Shown piece after piece: positions 1 through 7,768 of a DNA stretch of 64,000 nucleotides (the first letter of the stretch is position 1; every line of letters starts with the position of its first letter). The notes under the pieces were generated by a model. It did no database searches. It was not told where the DNA came from and was given only the letters and a program-made list of their open reading frames with translations. This DNA comes from Streptomyces sp. D2-8 (GTDB lineage Bacteria > Actinomycetota > Actinomycetes > Streptomycetales > Streptomycetaceae), in assembly GCF_023184515.1 (NCBI RefSeq), contig NZ_JAAHBP010000014.1:62001-126000 (forward strand), given 5' to 3'. The position numbers were made by a program, and so were the translations under genes.

Positions 1-62
1 TCGTGCGTCCCCCCTGGGTCGATCGTCCCGTCATGCTACGGGGCCGTTCGGCGCGGGCCACA

Positions 63-118
63 GCGCGGGGGCGTGGGGGCTGGTCGCGCAGTTCCCCGCG
101 CCCCTGAAGGAAGGGCGC
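63..118. repeat. Streptomyces-type interspersed GC-rich palindrome
   Basis: Positions 68-78 (GGGGCGTGGGG) pair with 94-104 (CCCCGCGCCCC) around a 15-base loop containing TGGTCGCGCAGTT. I recognise this loop and stem as a short palindrome scattered through many Streptomyces intergenic regions. It lies about 100 bases upstream of the deaminase start. Its function is unknown, and whether it is mobile is an inference. The rest of 1-217 holds only the ribosome binding site of the next gene. Confidence 0.55.
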
Positions 119-217
119 TGCACCTCACGCATACGATGAATTCCGAGTCATCGATCAGCCGATCACCCGCGCCCCGCCCGCCTCACGCCGGCAGCGGCGC
201 CGTTCCGGGGAGGAACC

Positions 218-1279
218 TTGACCCAGCATCTCGTCGACCCCCACGCCCCGCGCGACCTCGCGGCGTTCATCGCGGAACTGCCCAAGGCCGAACTGCATGT
301 GCACCACGTGGGATCCGCCTCCCCCCGGATCGTCTCCGAACTGGCCGCGCGGCACCCCGACTCGAAGGTGCCGACCGACCCCGAGGCGCTGGCCGACTAC
401 TTCACGTTCACCGACTTCGCGCACTTCATCGACGTGTACCTGTCGGTCGTCGACCTGATCCGCACCCCGGAGGACGTCCGGCTGCTGACCTACGAGGTGG
501 CCCGGGACCTGGCCCGGCAGCGGGTGCGGTACGCCGAGCTGACCATCACGCCCTTCTCGTCCACCCGCCGCGGCATCGACGAGCGGGCCTTCATGGACGC
601 CATCGAGGACGCCCGCAAGTCCGCCGAGGCCGAGTTCGGGACCGTGCTGCGCTGGTGCTTCGACATCCCCGGCGAGGCGGGCCTGGAGGCCGCCGAGGAG
701 ACGACCCGGCTCGCCACCGACGACCGGCTGCGCCCGGAGGGCCTGGTCTCCTTCGGTCTCGGCGGGCCCGAGGTCGGCGTGGAACGGCCGCAGTTCAAGC
801 CGTACTTCGACCGGGCGATCGCCGCCGGGCTGCACTCCGTACCGCACGCCGGCGAGACGACCGGCCCGCAGACGGTGTGGGACGCCCTGACCCACCTGCG
901 GGCCGAGCGCATCGGGCACGGCACCAGCTCCGCGCGGGACCCGGAGCTGCTCGCGCACCTCGCCGAGCACCGGATCCCGCTGGAGGTGTGCCCGACCTCG
1001 AACATCGCCACCCGCGCCGTCCGCACCCTCGACGAACACCCGATCAAGGAGTTCGTGCGGGCCGGTGTCGTCGTCACCGTCAACTCCGACGACCCGCCGA
1101 TGTTCGGCACCGACCTCGACAACGAGTACGCGGTCGCCGGCCGGCTGCTCGACCTCGACGAGCGGGGCCTGGCCGAACTGGCGAAGAACGCCGTCGAGGC
1201 GTCCTTCCTGGACGCGGCGGGCAAGGCCCGGATCGCGGCCGAGATCGACACGTACACCGCGCAGCGGCTCGCCCGGTGA
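218..1279 (+). CDS. Adenosine deaminase-family enzyme, probably aminodeoxyfutalosine deaminase
   Basis: A 353-residue metal-dependent amidohydrolase of the adenosine deaminase family. The zinc ligands are visible as H27-x-H29 in PKAELHVHHVG, with SVPHAGE at 207-213 (H210, catalytic E213), RIGHGT at 231-236 and NSDDP at 289-293. The start is TTG, chosen because GGGGAGGAACC lies directly upstream. The S. avermitilis relative Sav2595 was shown to deaminate 6-aminodeoxyfutalosine in the futalosine route to menaquinone, not adenosine, so that is the likelier role here; this transfer rests on family resemblance. It overlaps the next gene by GTGA, suggesting co-translation. Confidence 0.85.
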   Translation: MTQHLVDPHAPRDLAAFIAELPKAELHVHHVGSASPRIVSELAARHPDSKVPTDPEALADYFTFTDFAHFIDVYLSVVDLIRTPEDVRLLTYEVARDLARQRVRYAELTITPFSSTRRGIDERAFMDAIEDARKSAEAEFGTVLRWCFDIPGEAGLEAAEETTRLATDDRLRPEGLVSFGLGGPEVGVERPQFKPYFDRAIAAGLHSVPHAGETTGPQTVWDALTHLRAERIGHGTSSARDPELLAHLAEHRIPLEVCPTSNIATRAVRTLDEHPIKEFVRAGVVVTVNSDDPPMFGTDLDNEYAVAGRLLDLDERGLAELAKNAVEASFLDAAGKARIAAEIDTYTAQRLAR

Positions 1280-2001
1280 CGCCCGCCCCGGTCGCCGTGG
1301 CCCACCGGGGCGACCCCTACCGCGTCCGCGAGAACACCGTCGCCTCGCTGCGTTCCGCCCTGCGCCGGGGCGCGGACGCGGTGGAGATCGACGTACGGCT
1401 CACCCGGGACGGCGTGCCGGTGCTGCTGCACGACGCGACGCTCAAGCGGCTCTGGGAGCACGAGCGGCCGGTGCTCGCGCTGTCCTTCGAGGAAGTGCGC
1501 GGGCTGACCGGCGGCGGGGTGCCGGCCCTGGCCGAGGCGCTGACCGCGACCGACGGGCACCGGGTGATGATCGACCTGCCCGGGTCGCCCGACGTGCGGG
1601 CGGTGCGCCGGATCATGGGCGTCGTACAGGAGGCGGGGGCGGCGGACCGCGTCTACTACTGCGCGGGCGCCGACGCCATGCTCGCCGTGCGCGCGGCGGA
1701 TCCGGCCGCCGAGATCGCCCTCACCTGGACGACGCTGGCCCCGCCCCGGCCCGTCCTGCTGGAGGCGATCCGCCCGCGCTGGCTCAACTACCGCTTCTCC
1801 CTGGTGGACCGCCCTCTCGCCGAGCGCGTGCACCGCGACGGCCACCTGCTGTCCGTCTGGACCCCCGACACGCGCCGCTCCATGCGACGGCTGCTTCAGG
1901 CGGGCGTGGACTCGATCACGACGAACCGCGTCGACGTGCTGTGCGCTACACGCGCGAGCGCTGCGGCACCGTCGCCGGATCGGCCGGGGTCGCGCGCGTG
2001 A
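1276..2001 (+). CDS. Glycerophosphodiester phosphodiesterase family protein
   Basis: A 241-residue GDPD TIM barrel that hydrolyses glycerophosphodiesters to an alcohol and glycerol-3-phosphate. Key residues are H10-R11 (AHRGD), E37 and D39 (VEIDVRLT) and H52 (LLHDATL), followed by the usual C-terminal VWTPD segment and a TTNRVD end. No signal peptide is seen, so it is probably cytoplasmic. The GTG start at 1276 overlaps the TGA of the upstream deaminase. A longer upstream frame exists but is only the shadow of the deaminase. The last 56 bases overlap, tail to tail, the 3' end of the minus-strand sigma-factor gene. Confidence 0.82.
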   Translation: MTPAPVAVAHRGDPYRVRENTVASLRSALRRGADAVEIDVRLTRDGVPVLLHDATLKRLWEHERPVLALSFEEVRGLTGGGVPALAEALTATDGHRVMIDLPGSPDVRAVRRIMGVVQEAGAADRVYYCAGADAMLAVRAADPAAEIALTWTTLAPPRPVLLEAIRPRWLNYRFSLVDRPLAERVHRDGHLLSVWTPDTRRSMRRLLQAGVDSITTNRVDVLCATRASAAAPSPDRPGSRA

Positions 2002-3625
2002 CGTACTGCGGCACCGGCGCGCCGTCCGTGCCGGTGTCGCGGACGAGCCCGTAGCGGATGGCGCCGTCGGCGGGGCCCTCGTTGACGTCCTTCACCACCG
2101 CGTCCCGGTTCGACGTGGAGACGGCGATCCCGTAGTCGCAGCCCCGTTCGTTCTGGTTGAGGGTGACGGTGCCGTCGAGGTAGAAGTACTCGTTCTGCCA
2201 CATCTGCTGGGTGCCGGGCGGCAGCACCGCGTATCCGATGTCCGGTCCGCCCATGCCGGTGGCGTAGCCGTTCGGGGCGCCGGGCAGCGGGTCGTCCATC
2301 CGGCGCCAGCCGCCGGACGCCACGTGGAACAGCCTGCCCTTCAGGCCGGTCCAGGTCGGCATGACCACCGCGCCGGGCCGGGCGTGCGGCGAGATCTGCC
2401 AGCGGACCAGGACATAGCCCTGACCGCTCAGCGTCACACTGTCGCCACGGTGCTGCATGACGGCCCTCGGGCCGCCGGTGCTGGTGATGCCGGACTCGGG
2501 GCGGCGCGGCAGGGCGGCGGGCCGGGCGTTCGGGTCGGGGGCGCGGTCGACGGCGTCGACGACCGTGCCGTAGAGGTCGGTCTTCTTCGTCGCCGGCGGC
2601 GAGGACCTGGGGGTGGGGGTCGGCGGAGCGGAGGGCAGCGGGGGTTCGGAGGTGGCCGGGGCCGTGGGGGTGACCGCGGCCCGGGGCGGCGGGGCGTCCG
2701 GCGGCTGGGTGACGACGTAGGCGCCGCCCGTGACGATCGTCGCGCCCGCCGTCATCGCGACGGCCGGCTTGGTGAGCGCGCCGAGCAGCTTGGCGGACCA
2801 GCCGGCCGAGGTGGCGGCCGCCGCGGTCTTGCCGCCGAAGGCGAGCGACAGGGTGAACCCGACGGGCAGCGGGACGAGGGCGATGCCGGCCAGGAGGCGT
2901 TCGGCCGGGACGACGGCCTCGCGGGTGCCGCCGCAGTAGCCGCAGCCGCGGATGTGCCGGGCCAGCCGCTTGCGCCACACCGAGTCGGGCCGGCCGTTCC
3001 ACCGGCCGGTCACTTCCCGCAGGCCGGGGCAGGCGCCGTCAAGGGCACGGACGATGCCGCGCGAGGTCTCCAGGCGCTCCTTCATCCGCTGGACGCGCAC
3101 GGCGGCGTGCTGCCGGGTGATGCCCACGGCGGCGGCCAGTTCGCGCCGGGTCAGTTCGCCCGCGACTTCCAGCCACCACAGCGACAGCAGTTGCCGGTCC
3201 TCGTCGTCGAGCCACCGCACCGCCTCGGCGACCTCGCGCCGCTGCCCCTCCAACTGGAGCCGCAGCACGGTCAGTTCGGCGAAGTCGGAGGCCGCAGCCT
3301 CCTCCAGCCGGTCCGGGGTCCGGTGCCGGGCCCGGTCGCGGATCTGCCGCATGGCGATCGCCACCAGCCAGGACCGGAAGCTGTCCGGGTCGCGCAGCGA
3401 GCCGAGGTGACCGACCGCGCGCAGCATGGTCTCCTGCACGACGTCGTCGACGTCGGCGTGCCCGTTCAGGGCCCGGCCCACGATGTTGTAGACCAGCGGC
3501 AGCCAGCCCGCGACCAGTTCGTCCAGCGCCCGCCGGTCGCCGGCCTGCGCCGCCGTGATGACGGCACGCCAGTCCTGACTGTCCACGGTGGCCTCTCGAC
3601 GCCTGGGTTCACTGATGTTCCGCAC
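1946..3625 (-). CDS. ECF-type sigma factor fused to a zinc-finger, membrane and extracytoplasmic region
   Basis: A 559-residue protein. Residues about 25-100 form sigma region 2 (DDVVQETMLRAVGHL) and about 135-185 form region 4 with a helix-turn-helix. Next comes C199-x24-H224-x3-C228-x2-C231, the spacing of zinc-binding anti-sigma (ZAS) domains, then hydrophobic stretches at about 244-264 and 284-305, a Pro/Thr-rich linker and about 170 residues that look extracytoplasmic. Ordinary ECF sigmas are about 200 residues, so this looks like a sigma factor joined to its own membrane tether or sensor. Start: GTG at 3625 has GAGAGG upstream; an alternative GTG at 3586 also has GAGAGG and would drop 13 residues. 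A possible autoregulatory ECF-type promoter (GTTATC-15 bp-CGTCTC) lies at 3704-3678. The signal and targets are unknown. Confidence 0.8.
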   Translation of the reverse strand: MRNISEPRRREATVDSQDWRAVITAAQAGDRRALDELVAGWLPLVYNIVGRALNGHADVDDVVQETMLRAVGHLGSLRDPDSFRSWLVAIAMRQIRDRARHRTPDRLEEAAASDFAELTVLRLQLEGQRREVAEAVRWLDDEDRQLLSLWWLEVAGELTRRELAAAVGITRQHAAVRVQRMKERLETSRGIVRALDGACPGLREVTGRWNGRPDSVWRKRLARHIRGCGYCGGTREAVVPAERLLAGIALVPLPVGFTLSLAFGGKTAAAATSAGWSAKLLGALTKPAVAMTAGATIVTGGAYVVTQPPDAPPPRAAVTPTAPATSEPPLPSAPPTPTPRSSPPATKKTDLYGTVVDAVDRAPDPNARPAALPRRPESGITSTGGPRAVMQHRGDSVTLSGQGYVLVRWQISPHARPGAVVMPTWTGLKGRLFHVASGGWRRMDDPLPGAPNGYATGMGGPDIGYAVLPPGTQQMWQNEYFYLDGTVTLNQNERGCDYGIAVSTSNRDAVVKDVNEGPADGAIRYGLVRDTGTDGAPVPQYVTRATPADPATVPQRSRV

Positions 3626-3725
3626 GCACCCTCTCAGCCGGTCCCGGGGTCCTCGCCATGTCGGAGATCACATGGTGGAGACGGCGTGAAGGGCGGGCGA
3701 TAACACTTTTTGCCCCCGGCGCCTT

Positions 3726-3977
3726 TTGATCATGTTCGGGAGGGGGTCGGCGCCGCCGCACCGCATCCTGGCCACGATCACCGGCAAGGACGGCCGGACC
3801 ACGACCCGCCGGCTGACGCTCGACCAGGGAACGGGCCCGCAGCGGCGCGCCTTCCGCGTCGGCGAGGTCAGCGCCGTCCGCTTCACCATCGAGTCCGCCT
3901 ACGGCATCTCGGGGAAGAAGCAGGTCATCATCGCGGAGATCGAGTTCTTCGGTCCGTCCAGCGCGAACAACACCTGA
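3726..3977 (+). pseudogene. Remnant of an NADase-type glycan-binding (discoidin-like) domain protein
   Basis: This 83-codon frame encodes only a C-terminal piece: VSAVRFTIESAYG followed by VIIAEIEFFG is typical of the end of the NADase-type glycan-binding domain found on streptomycete zinc-ribbon or serine-kinase membrane proteins. No ribosome binding site precedes the ATG, and the N-terminal domains are missing. I read it as a decayed gene whose 5' part was deleted up against the sigma-factor promoter region. The family call is from memory of the C-terminal motif. It could instead be a very short intact gene, which I consider unlikely. Confidence 0.5.
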
Positions 3978-3985
3978 GCACGCGA

Positions 3986-4017
3986 CGGCCCCGGACGGAT
4001 GAAGCCGTCCGGGGCCG
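3986..4017. terminator. Bidirectional terminator hairpin
   Basis: CGGCCCCGGACGG pairs perfectly with CCGTCCGGGGCCG around a six-base loop. It sits just beyond the relic and just downstream of the minus-strand aldehyde dehydrogenase, so it most likely ends the latter. There is no strong U-tract, as usual in Streptomyces. Confidence 0.75.
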
Positions 4018-4037
4018 CTCTGCGGTGTCGGGTCCGC

Positions 4038-5477
4038 TTACGCGTCCAGCGACGTCATCACGTGCTTGATCCGCGTGTAGTCGTCGAAGCCGTACCCCGA
4101 GAGGTCCTTGCCGTAGCCGGACTTCTTGAAGCCGCCGTGGGGCATCTCGGCGACCAGCGGGATGTGCGTGTTGATCCACACACAGCCGAAGTCGAGCTTC
4201 TTGGACATCCGCATGGCCCGGCCGTGGTCCTTGGTCCACACGGAGGAGGCCAGCGCGTACTCGACGCCGTTGGCCCACTCCACCGCCTGCTGCTCGTCGG
4301 AGAACGACTGCACGGTGATGACCGGGCCGAAGACCTCCTTCTGGATGATCTCGTCGGTCTGCTTCAGGCCCGAGACGACGGTCGGCGCGTAGAAGTAGCC
4401 CTTGTCGCCGACCCGCTTGCCGCCGGCCTCCACGCGCGCGTGCGCGGGCAGCCGGTCGATGAAGCCCTCGACCTGCTTGAGCTGGTTGGGGTTGTTGAGC
4501 GGGCCGAACAGCACGTCCTCGTCGTCCGGCTGTCCGGTCTTGGTCTCGGAGGCGGCCTTCGCCAGCGCGGAGACGAACTCGTCGTGGATGGACTCGTGGA
4601 CGAGCACGCGCGTGGCGGCGGTGCAGTCCTGGCCGGCGTTGAAGTAGCCGGCGACCGAGATGTCCTCGACGGCCTTCGCGATGTCGGTGTCCTCGAAGAC
4701 CACGACCGGGGCCTTGCCGCCCAGCTCCAGGTGGACGCGCTTGACGTCCTTGGCGGCGGACTCCGCGACCTGGATGCCGGCACGCACCGAGCCGGTGATG
4801 GAGGCCATCGCCGGGGTCTCGTGCTCGACCATCATGCGGCCGGTCTCGCGGTCGCCGCAGATGACGTTGAAGACGCCCTTGGGGACGATCGAGCCGATGA
4901 TCTCGGCCATGAGGACCGTCGAGGCCGGGGTGGTGTCGGACGGCTTCAGCACGACGGTGTTGCCCGCCGCGATCGCCGGGGCGAACTTCCACACGGCCAT
5001 CATCATCGGGTAGTTCCACGGCGCGACCTGCGCGCAGACGCCGACCGGCTCCCGGCGCACGATGGAGGTCAGGCCCTCCATGTACTCACCGGCCGAGCGG
5101 CCCTCCAGCATCCGCGCCGCGCCCGCGAAGAAGCGGATCTGGTCGACCATCGGCGGGATCTCCTCGGAGCGGGTCAGCCCGATGGGCTTGCCCGTGTTCT
5201 CCACCTCGGCCGCGATCAGCTCCTCGGCGCGCTCCTCGAAGGCGTCCGCGATCTTCAGCAGGGCCTTCTGGCGCTCGGCGGGCGTGGTGTCGCGCCAGCC
5301 GGGAAAGGCCTCGGCGGCCGCCGCCATCGCGGCGTCCACGTCCGCCTGCCCGGACAGCGGAGCGGTCGCGTACGCCTCGCCCGTCGCGGGATTGACCACC
5401 TCGGTGGTCCGTCCGTCGGCGGCGTCCCGGAACTCACCGCCGATGTAGTTGCGCAAGCGACGCAGCTCGGTGCTCAC
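4038..5477 (-). CDS. Gamma-aminobutyraldehyde-type aldehyde dehydrogenase
   Basis: A 479-residue NAD(P)-dependent aldehyde dehydrogenase. Catalytic C285 lies in NAGQDCTAATR, E251 in LELGGKAP, N155 in APWNYP and K178 in LKPSD. It most resembles gamma-aminobutyraldehyde dehydrogenases (PatD/PuuC type), which oxidise the aldehyde made from putrescine to GABA. The GTG start at 5477 is chosen because GGAGGG lies six bases upstream; the open frame runs 24 codons further but into the promoter. The divergent Lrp regulator and aminotransferase suggest a polyamine or amine catabolic module; I recall the matching S. coelicolor cluster (about SCO5655-5657) being tied to polyamine use. The exact substrate is an inference. 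Confidence 0.85.
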   Translation of the reverse strand: MSTELRRLRNYIGGEFRDAADGRTTEVVNPATGEAYATAPLSGQADVDAAMAAAAEAFPGWRDTTPAERQKALLKIADAFEERAEELIAAEVENTGKPIGLTRSEEIPPMVDQIRFFAGAARMLEGRSAGEYMEGLTSIVRREPVGVCAQVAPWNYPMMMAVWKFAPAIAAGNTVVLKPSDTTPASTVLMAEIIGSIVPKGVFNVICGDRETGRMMVEHETPAMASITGSVRAGIQVAESAAKDVKRVHLELGGKAPVVVFEDTDIAKAVEDISVAGYFNAGQDCTAATRVLVHESIHDEFVSALAKAASETKTGQPDDEDVLFGPLNNPNQLKQVEGFIDRLPAHARVEAGGKRVGDKGYFYAPTVVSGLKQTDEIIQKEVFGPVITVQSFSDEQQAVEWANGVEYALASSVWTKDHGRAMRMSKKLDFGCVWINTHIPLVAEMPHGGFKKSGYGKDLSGYGFDDYTRIKHVMTSLDA

Positions 5478-5518
5478 TGCCGGCCCTCCAGTTCGGATGT
5501 CCAGTACTTGAGACACCC

Positions 5519-5546
5519 ACCCTAGTCCGCCGACCCACGTTTTCAA
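5519..5546 (-). promoter_or_regulatory. Sigma-HrdB-like promoter of the aldehyde dehydrogenase gene
   Basis: On the minus strand TTGAAA (5546-5541) and TAGGGT (5524-5519) are separated by 16 bases, about 40 bases ahead of the GTG start. Both hexamers fit vegetative Streptomyces promoters. Confidence 0.6.
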
Positions 5547-5567
5547 CACCCCCGCTCCCTTCGATCG

Positions 5568-5580
5568 TGCGGAATCCGCA
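5568..5580. promoter_or_regulatory. Operator-like palindrome between the divergent amine genes
   Basis: TGCGGA-A-TCCGCA is a perfect 13-base palindrome with an unpaired centre. It lies 20 bases upstream of the dehydrogenase -35 box and ahead of the Lrp-family gene, where that regulator could control both directions. Lrp/AsnC regulators bind such short palindromes; which protein binds here is inferred. Confidence 0.45.
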
Positions 5581-5641
5581 GGACTGGGCTACCGAAACAA
5601 CGGATTTCATCGATCGAGGCTTGCGGAAGTGTCGAGACCTC

Positions 5642-6181
5642 GTGCACAGTGACCTCGTGGCCAGTCGAAGCGCAGACCAGAAGGGGTCGCGGGAGCCCCG
5701 CGAGCCCTCCCGCGAGTCCAGGAACGGCAGCTCGCCGCAGCTGGACGCCGTCTCCCTCGCCATCATCGAGCAGCTCCAGGAGGACGGCCGCCGGCCGTAC
5801 GCCGCCATCGGCAAGGCCGTGGGCCTGTCGGAGGCGGCCGTGCGCCAGCGCGTCCAGAAGCTGCTCGACCAGGGCGTGATGCAGATCGTCGCCGTCACGG
5901 ACCCGCTCACCGTGGGCTTCCGCAGACAGGCGATGGTCGGCGTCAACGTGGAGGGCGACGTGGAGTCGGTCGCGGACGCGCTGTCGGCGATGTCCGAATG
6001 CGAGTACGTGGTGATGACCGCGGGTTCCTTCGACCTGATGGTGGAGATCGTCTGCGAGGACGACGACCACCTCCTGGACGTCATCAACAAACGCATACGG
6101 GCGGTGCCCGGAGTGCGCTCCACCGAGAGCTTCGTCTACCTCAAGCTCAAGAAGCAGACCTACATGTGGGGAACCCGATAA
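5642..6181 (+). CDS. Lrp/AsnC family transcriptional regulator
   Basis: About 179 residues: a basic, unconserved N-terminus, then the AsnC-type winged helix (LDAVSLAIIEQLQEDGRRPY, followed by AAIGKAVGLSEAAVRQRVQ), then a RAM ligand-binding domain (VMTAGSFDLMVEIVCED). Such proteins bind DNA as octamers and respond to small amines or amino acids. It is transcribed divergently from the aldehyde dehydrogenase and 19 bases ahead of the aminotransferase, so it probably controls both. The start is uncertain: GTG codons at 5567, 5642 and 5657 share the frame and none has a good ribosome site. I chose 5642 because a start at 5567 would run through the palindrome at 5568-5580. Confidence 0.8.
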   Translation: MHSDLVASRSADQKGSREPREPSRESRNGSSPQLDAVSLAIIEQLQEDGRRPYAAIGKAVGLSEAAVRQRVQKLLDQGVMQIVAVTDPLTVGFRRQAMVGVNVEGDVESVADALSAMSECEYVVMTAGSFDLMVEIVCEDDDHLLDVINKRIRAVPGVRSTESFVYLKLKKQTYMWGTR

Positions 6182-6200
6182 TCGTGAGGACCCGATAGCC

Positions 6201-7562
6201 GTGAGCAAGGACCTCTCCCAGACCGCGTACGACCACCTGTGGATGCACTTCACGCGCATGTCGTCGTACGAGAAGGCCCCCGTTCCCACCATCGTCCGGG
6301 GCGAGGGCACGTACATCTACGACGACAAGGGCAAGCGCTACCTGGACGGCCTCGCCGGCCTCTTCGTGGTGCAGGCCGGGCACGGCCGGGTCGAGCTCGC
6401 CGAGACCGCCTTCAAGCAGGCGCAGGAGCTCGCGTTCTTCCCGGTGTGGTCCTACGCCCATCCCAAGGCCGTCGAGCTGGCCGAGCGCCTCGCGCACCAC
6501 GCCCCGGGCGACCTGAACAAGGTCTTCTTCACCACCGGCGGCGGTGAGGCGGTCGAGACCGCCTGGAAGCTCGCCAAGCAGTACTTCAAGCTGACCGGCA
6601 AGCCCACCAAGCACAAGGTCATCTCACGCGCGGTCGCCTACCACGGCACGCCCCAGGGCGCCCTGTCCATCACCGGCCTGCCGGCCCTGAAGGCCCCCTT
6701 CGAGCCGCTGGTCCCGGGTGCGCACAAGGTCCCGAACACCAACATCTACCGCGCCCCGATCCACGGCGACGACCCGGAGGCCTACGGCCGCTGGGCCGCC
6801 GACCAGATCGAGCAGCAGATCCTCTTCGAGGGCCCGGACACGGTCGCCGCGGTCTTCCTGGAGCCCGTGCAGAACGCGGGCGGCTGCTTCCCGCCCCCGC
6901 CCGGCTATTTCCAGCGGGTCCGCGAGATCTGCGACCAGTACGACGTGCTGCTCGTCTCGGACGAGGTCATCTGTGCCTTCGGCCGGCTGGGCACGTACTT
7001 CGCCTGCGACAAGTTCGACTACGTGCCGGACATGATCACCTGCGCCAAGGGCATGACCTCGGGCTACTCCCCGATCGGCGCCTGCATCATCTCCGACCGC
7101 CTGGCCGAACCGTTCTACACGGGCGACAACACCTTCCTGCACGGCTACACCTTCGGCGGCCACCCGGTCTCCGCGGCCGTGGGCCTGGCCAACCTCGACC
7201 TGTTCGAGCGCGAGAACCTCAACCAGCACGTGCTGGACAACGAGGGCAACTTCCGCGCCACCCTGGAGAAGCTCCACGACCTGCCGATCGTCGGCGACGT
7301 CCGCGGCAACGGCTTCTTCTACGGCATCGAGCTGGTGAAGGACAAGCACACCAAGGAGTCCTTCAACGACGAGGAGACCGAGCGCGTCCTGTACGGCTTC
7401 CTCTCCAAGGCGCTGTACGACAACGGCCTGTACTGCCGCGCCGACGACCGCGGCGACCCGGTCGTCCAGCTCGCCCCGCCGCTGATCTCCGACCAGTCGA
7501 CGTTCGACGAGATCGAGCAGATCCTGCGCGCCACCCTCACGGAGGCGTGGACGAAGCTCTGA
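6201..7562 (+). CDS. Class III aminotransferase, probably putrescine/polyamine-pyruvate type
   Basis: A 453-residue PLP-dependent class III (omega) aminotransferase. Lys283 in TCAKGMTSGY should form the Schiff base, and D254 in VSDEVICAFGRLG contacts the PLP ring; GGGEAVETAWK near residue 115 binds the cofactor phosphate. It resembles SpuC/PatA-like enzymes that transfer an amino group from putrescine or related amines to pyruvate, giving the aldehyde that the neighbouring dehydrogenase would oxidise. GTG start with AGGA about 11 bases upstream. It lies just behind the Lrp gene and is likely in the same transcript. Beta-alanine or taurine transaminase activity is an alternative. Confidence 0.83.
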   Translation: MSKDLSQTAYDHLWMHFTRMSSYEKAPVPTIVRGEGTYIYDDKGKRYLDGLAGLFVVQAGHGRVELAETAFKQAQELAFFPVWSYAHPKAVELAERLAHHAPGDLNKVFFTTGGGEAVETAWKLAKQYFKLTGKPTKHKVISRAVAYHGTPQGALSITGLPALKAPFEPLVPGAHKVPNTNIYRAPIHGDDPEAYGRWAADQIEQQILFEGPDTVAAVFLEPVQNAGGCFPPPPGYFQRVREICDQYDVLLVSDEVICAFGRLGTYFACDKFDYVPDMITCAKGMTSGYSPIGACIISDRLAEPFYTGDNTFLHGYTFGGHPVSAAVGLANLDLFERENLNQHVLDNEGNFRATLEKLHDLPIVGDVRGNGFFYGIELVKDKHTKESFNDEETERVLYGFLSKALYDNGLYCRADDRGDPVVQLAPPLISDQSTFDEIEQILRATLTEAWTKL

Positions 7563-7768
7563 CGCCCGTCGCTCAGATCGTCTTCCTGGATGATCAACAC
7601 CGGCCCCGGTGCCGCCCGTTCGAGTGAGAAACGGCGGCCCGGGGCCGCGTGCTGTCCGGCGTCCCGCCGCCTACTGCCTAGCGTGCCCAGTGACCGATCG
7701 GCCCTGCCTTCGTTCCCCCGCACGGGGGATGGCACGGGAACTACGGATCTGAACCGAGGTGTACGCGC

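Noticed and set aside
73..1275. N-terminal extension of the glycerophosphodiesterase frame
   Set aside because: It overlaps the deaminase in another frame and is Arg/Pro-rich nonsense; the GTG at 1276 fits the conserved family start.
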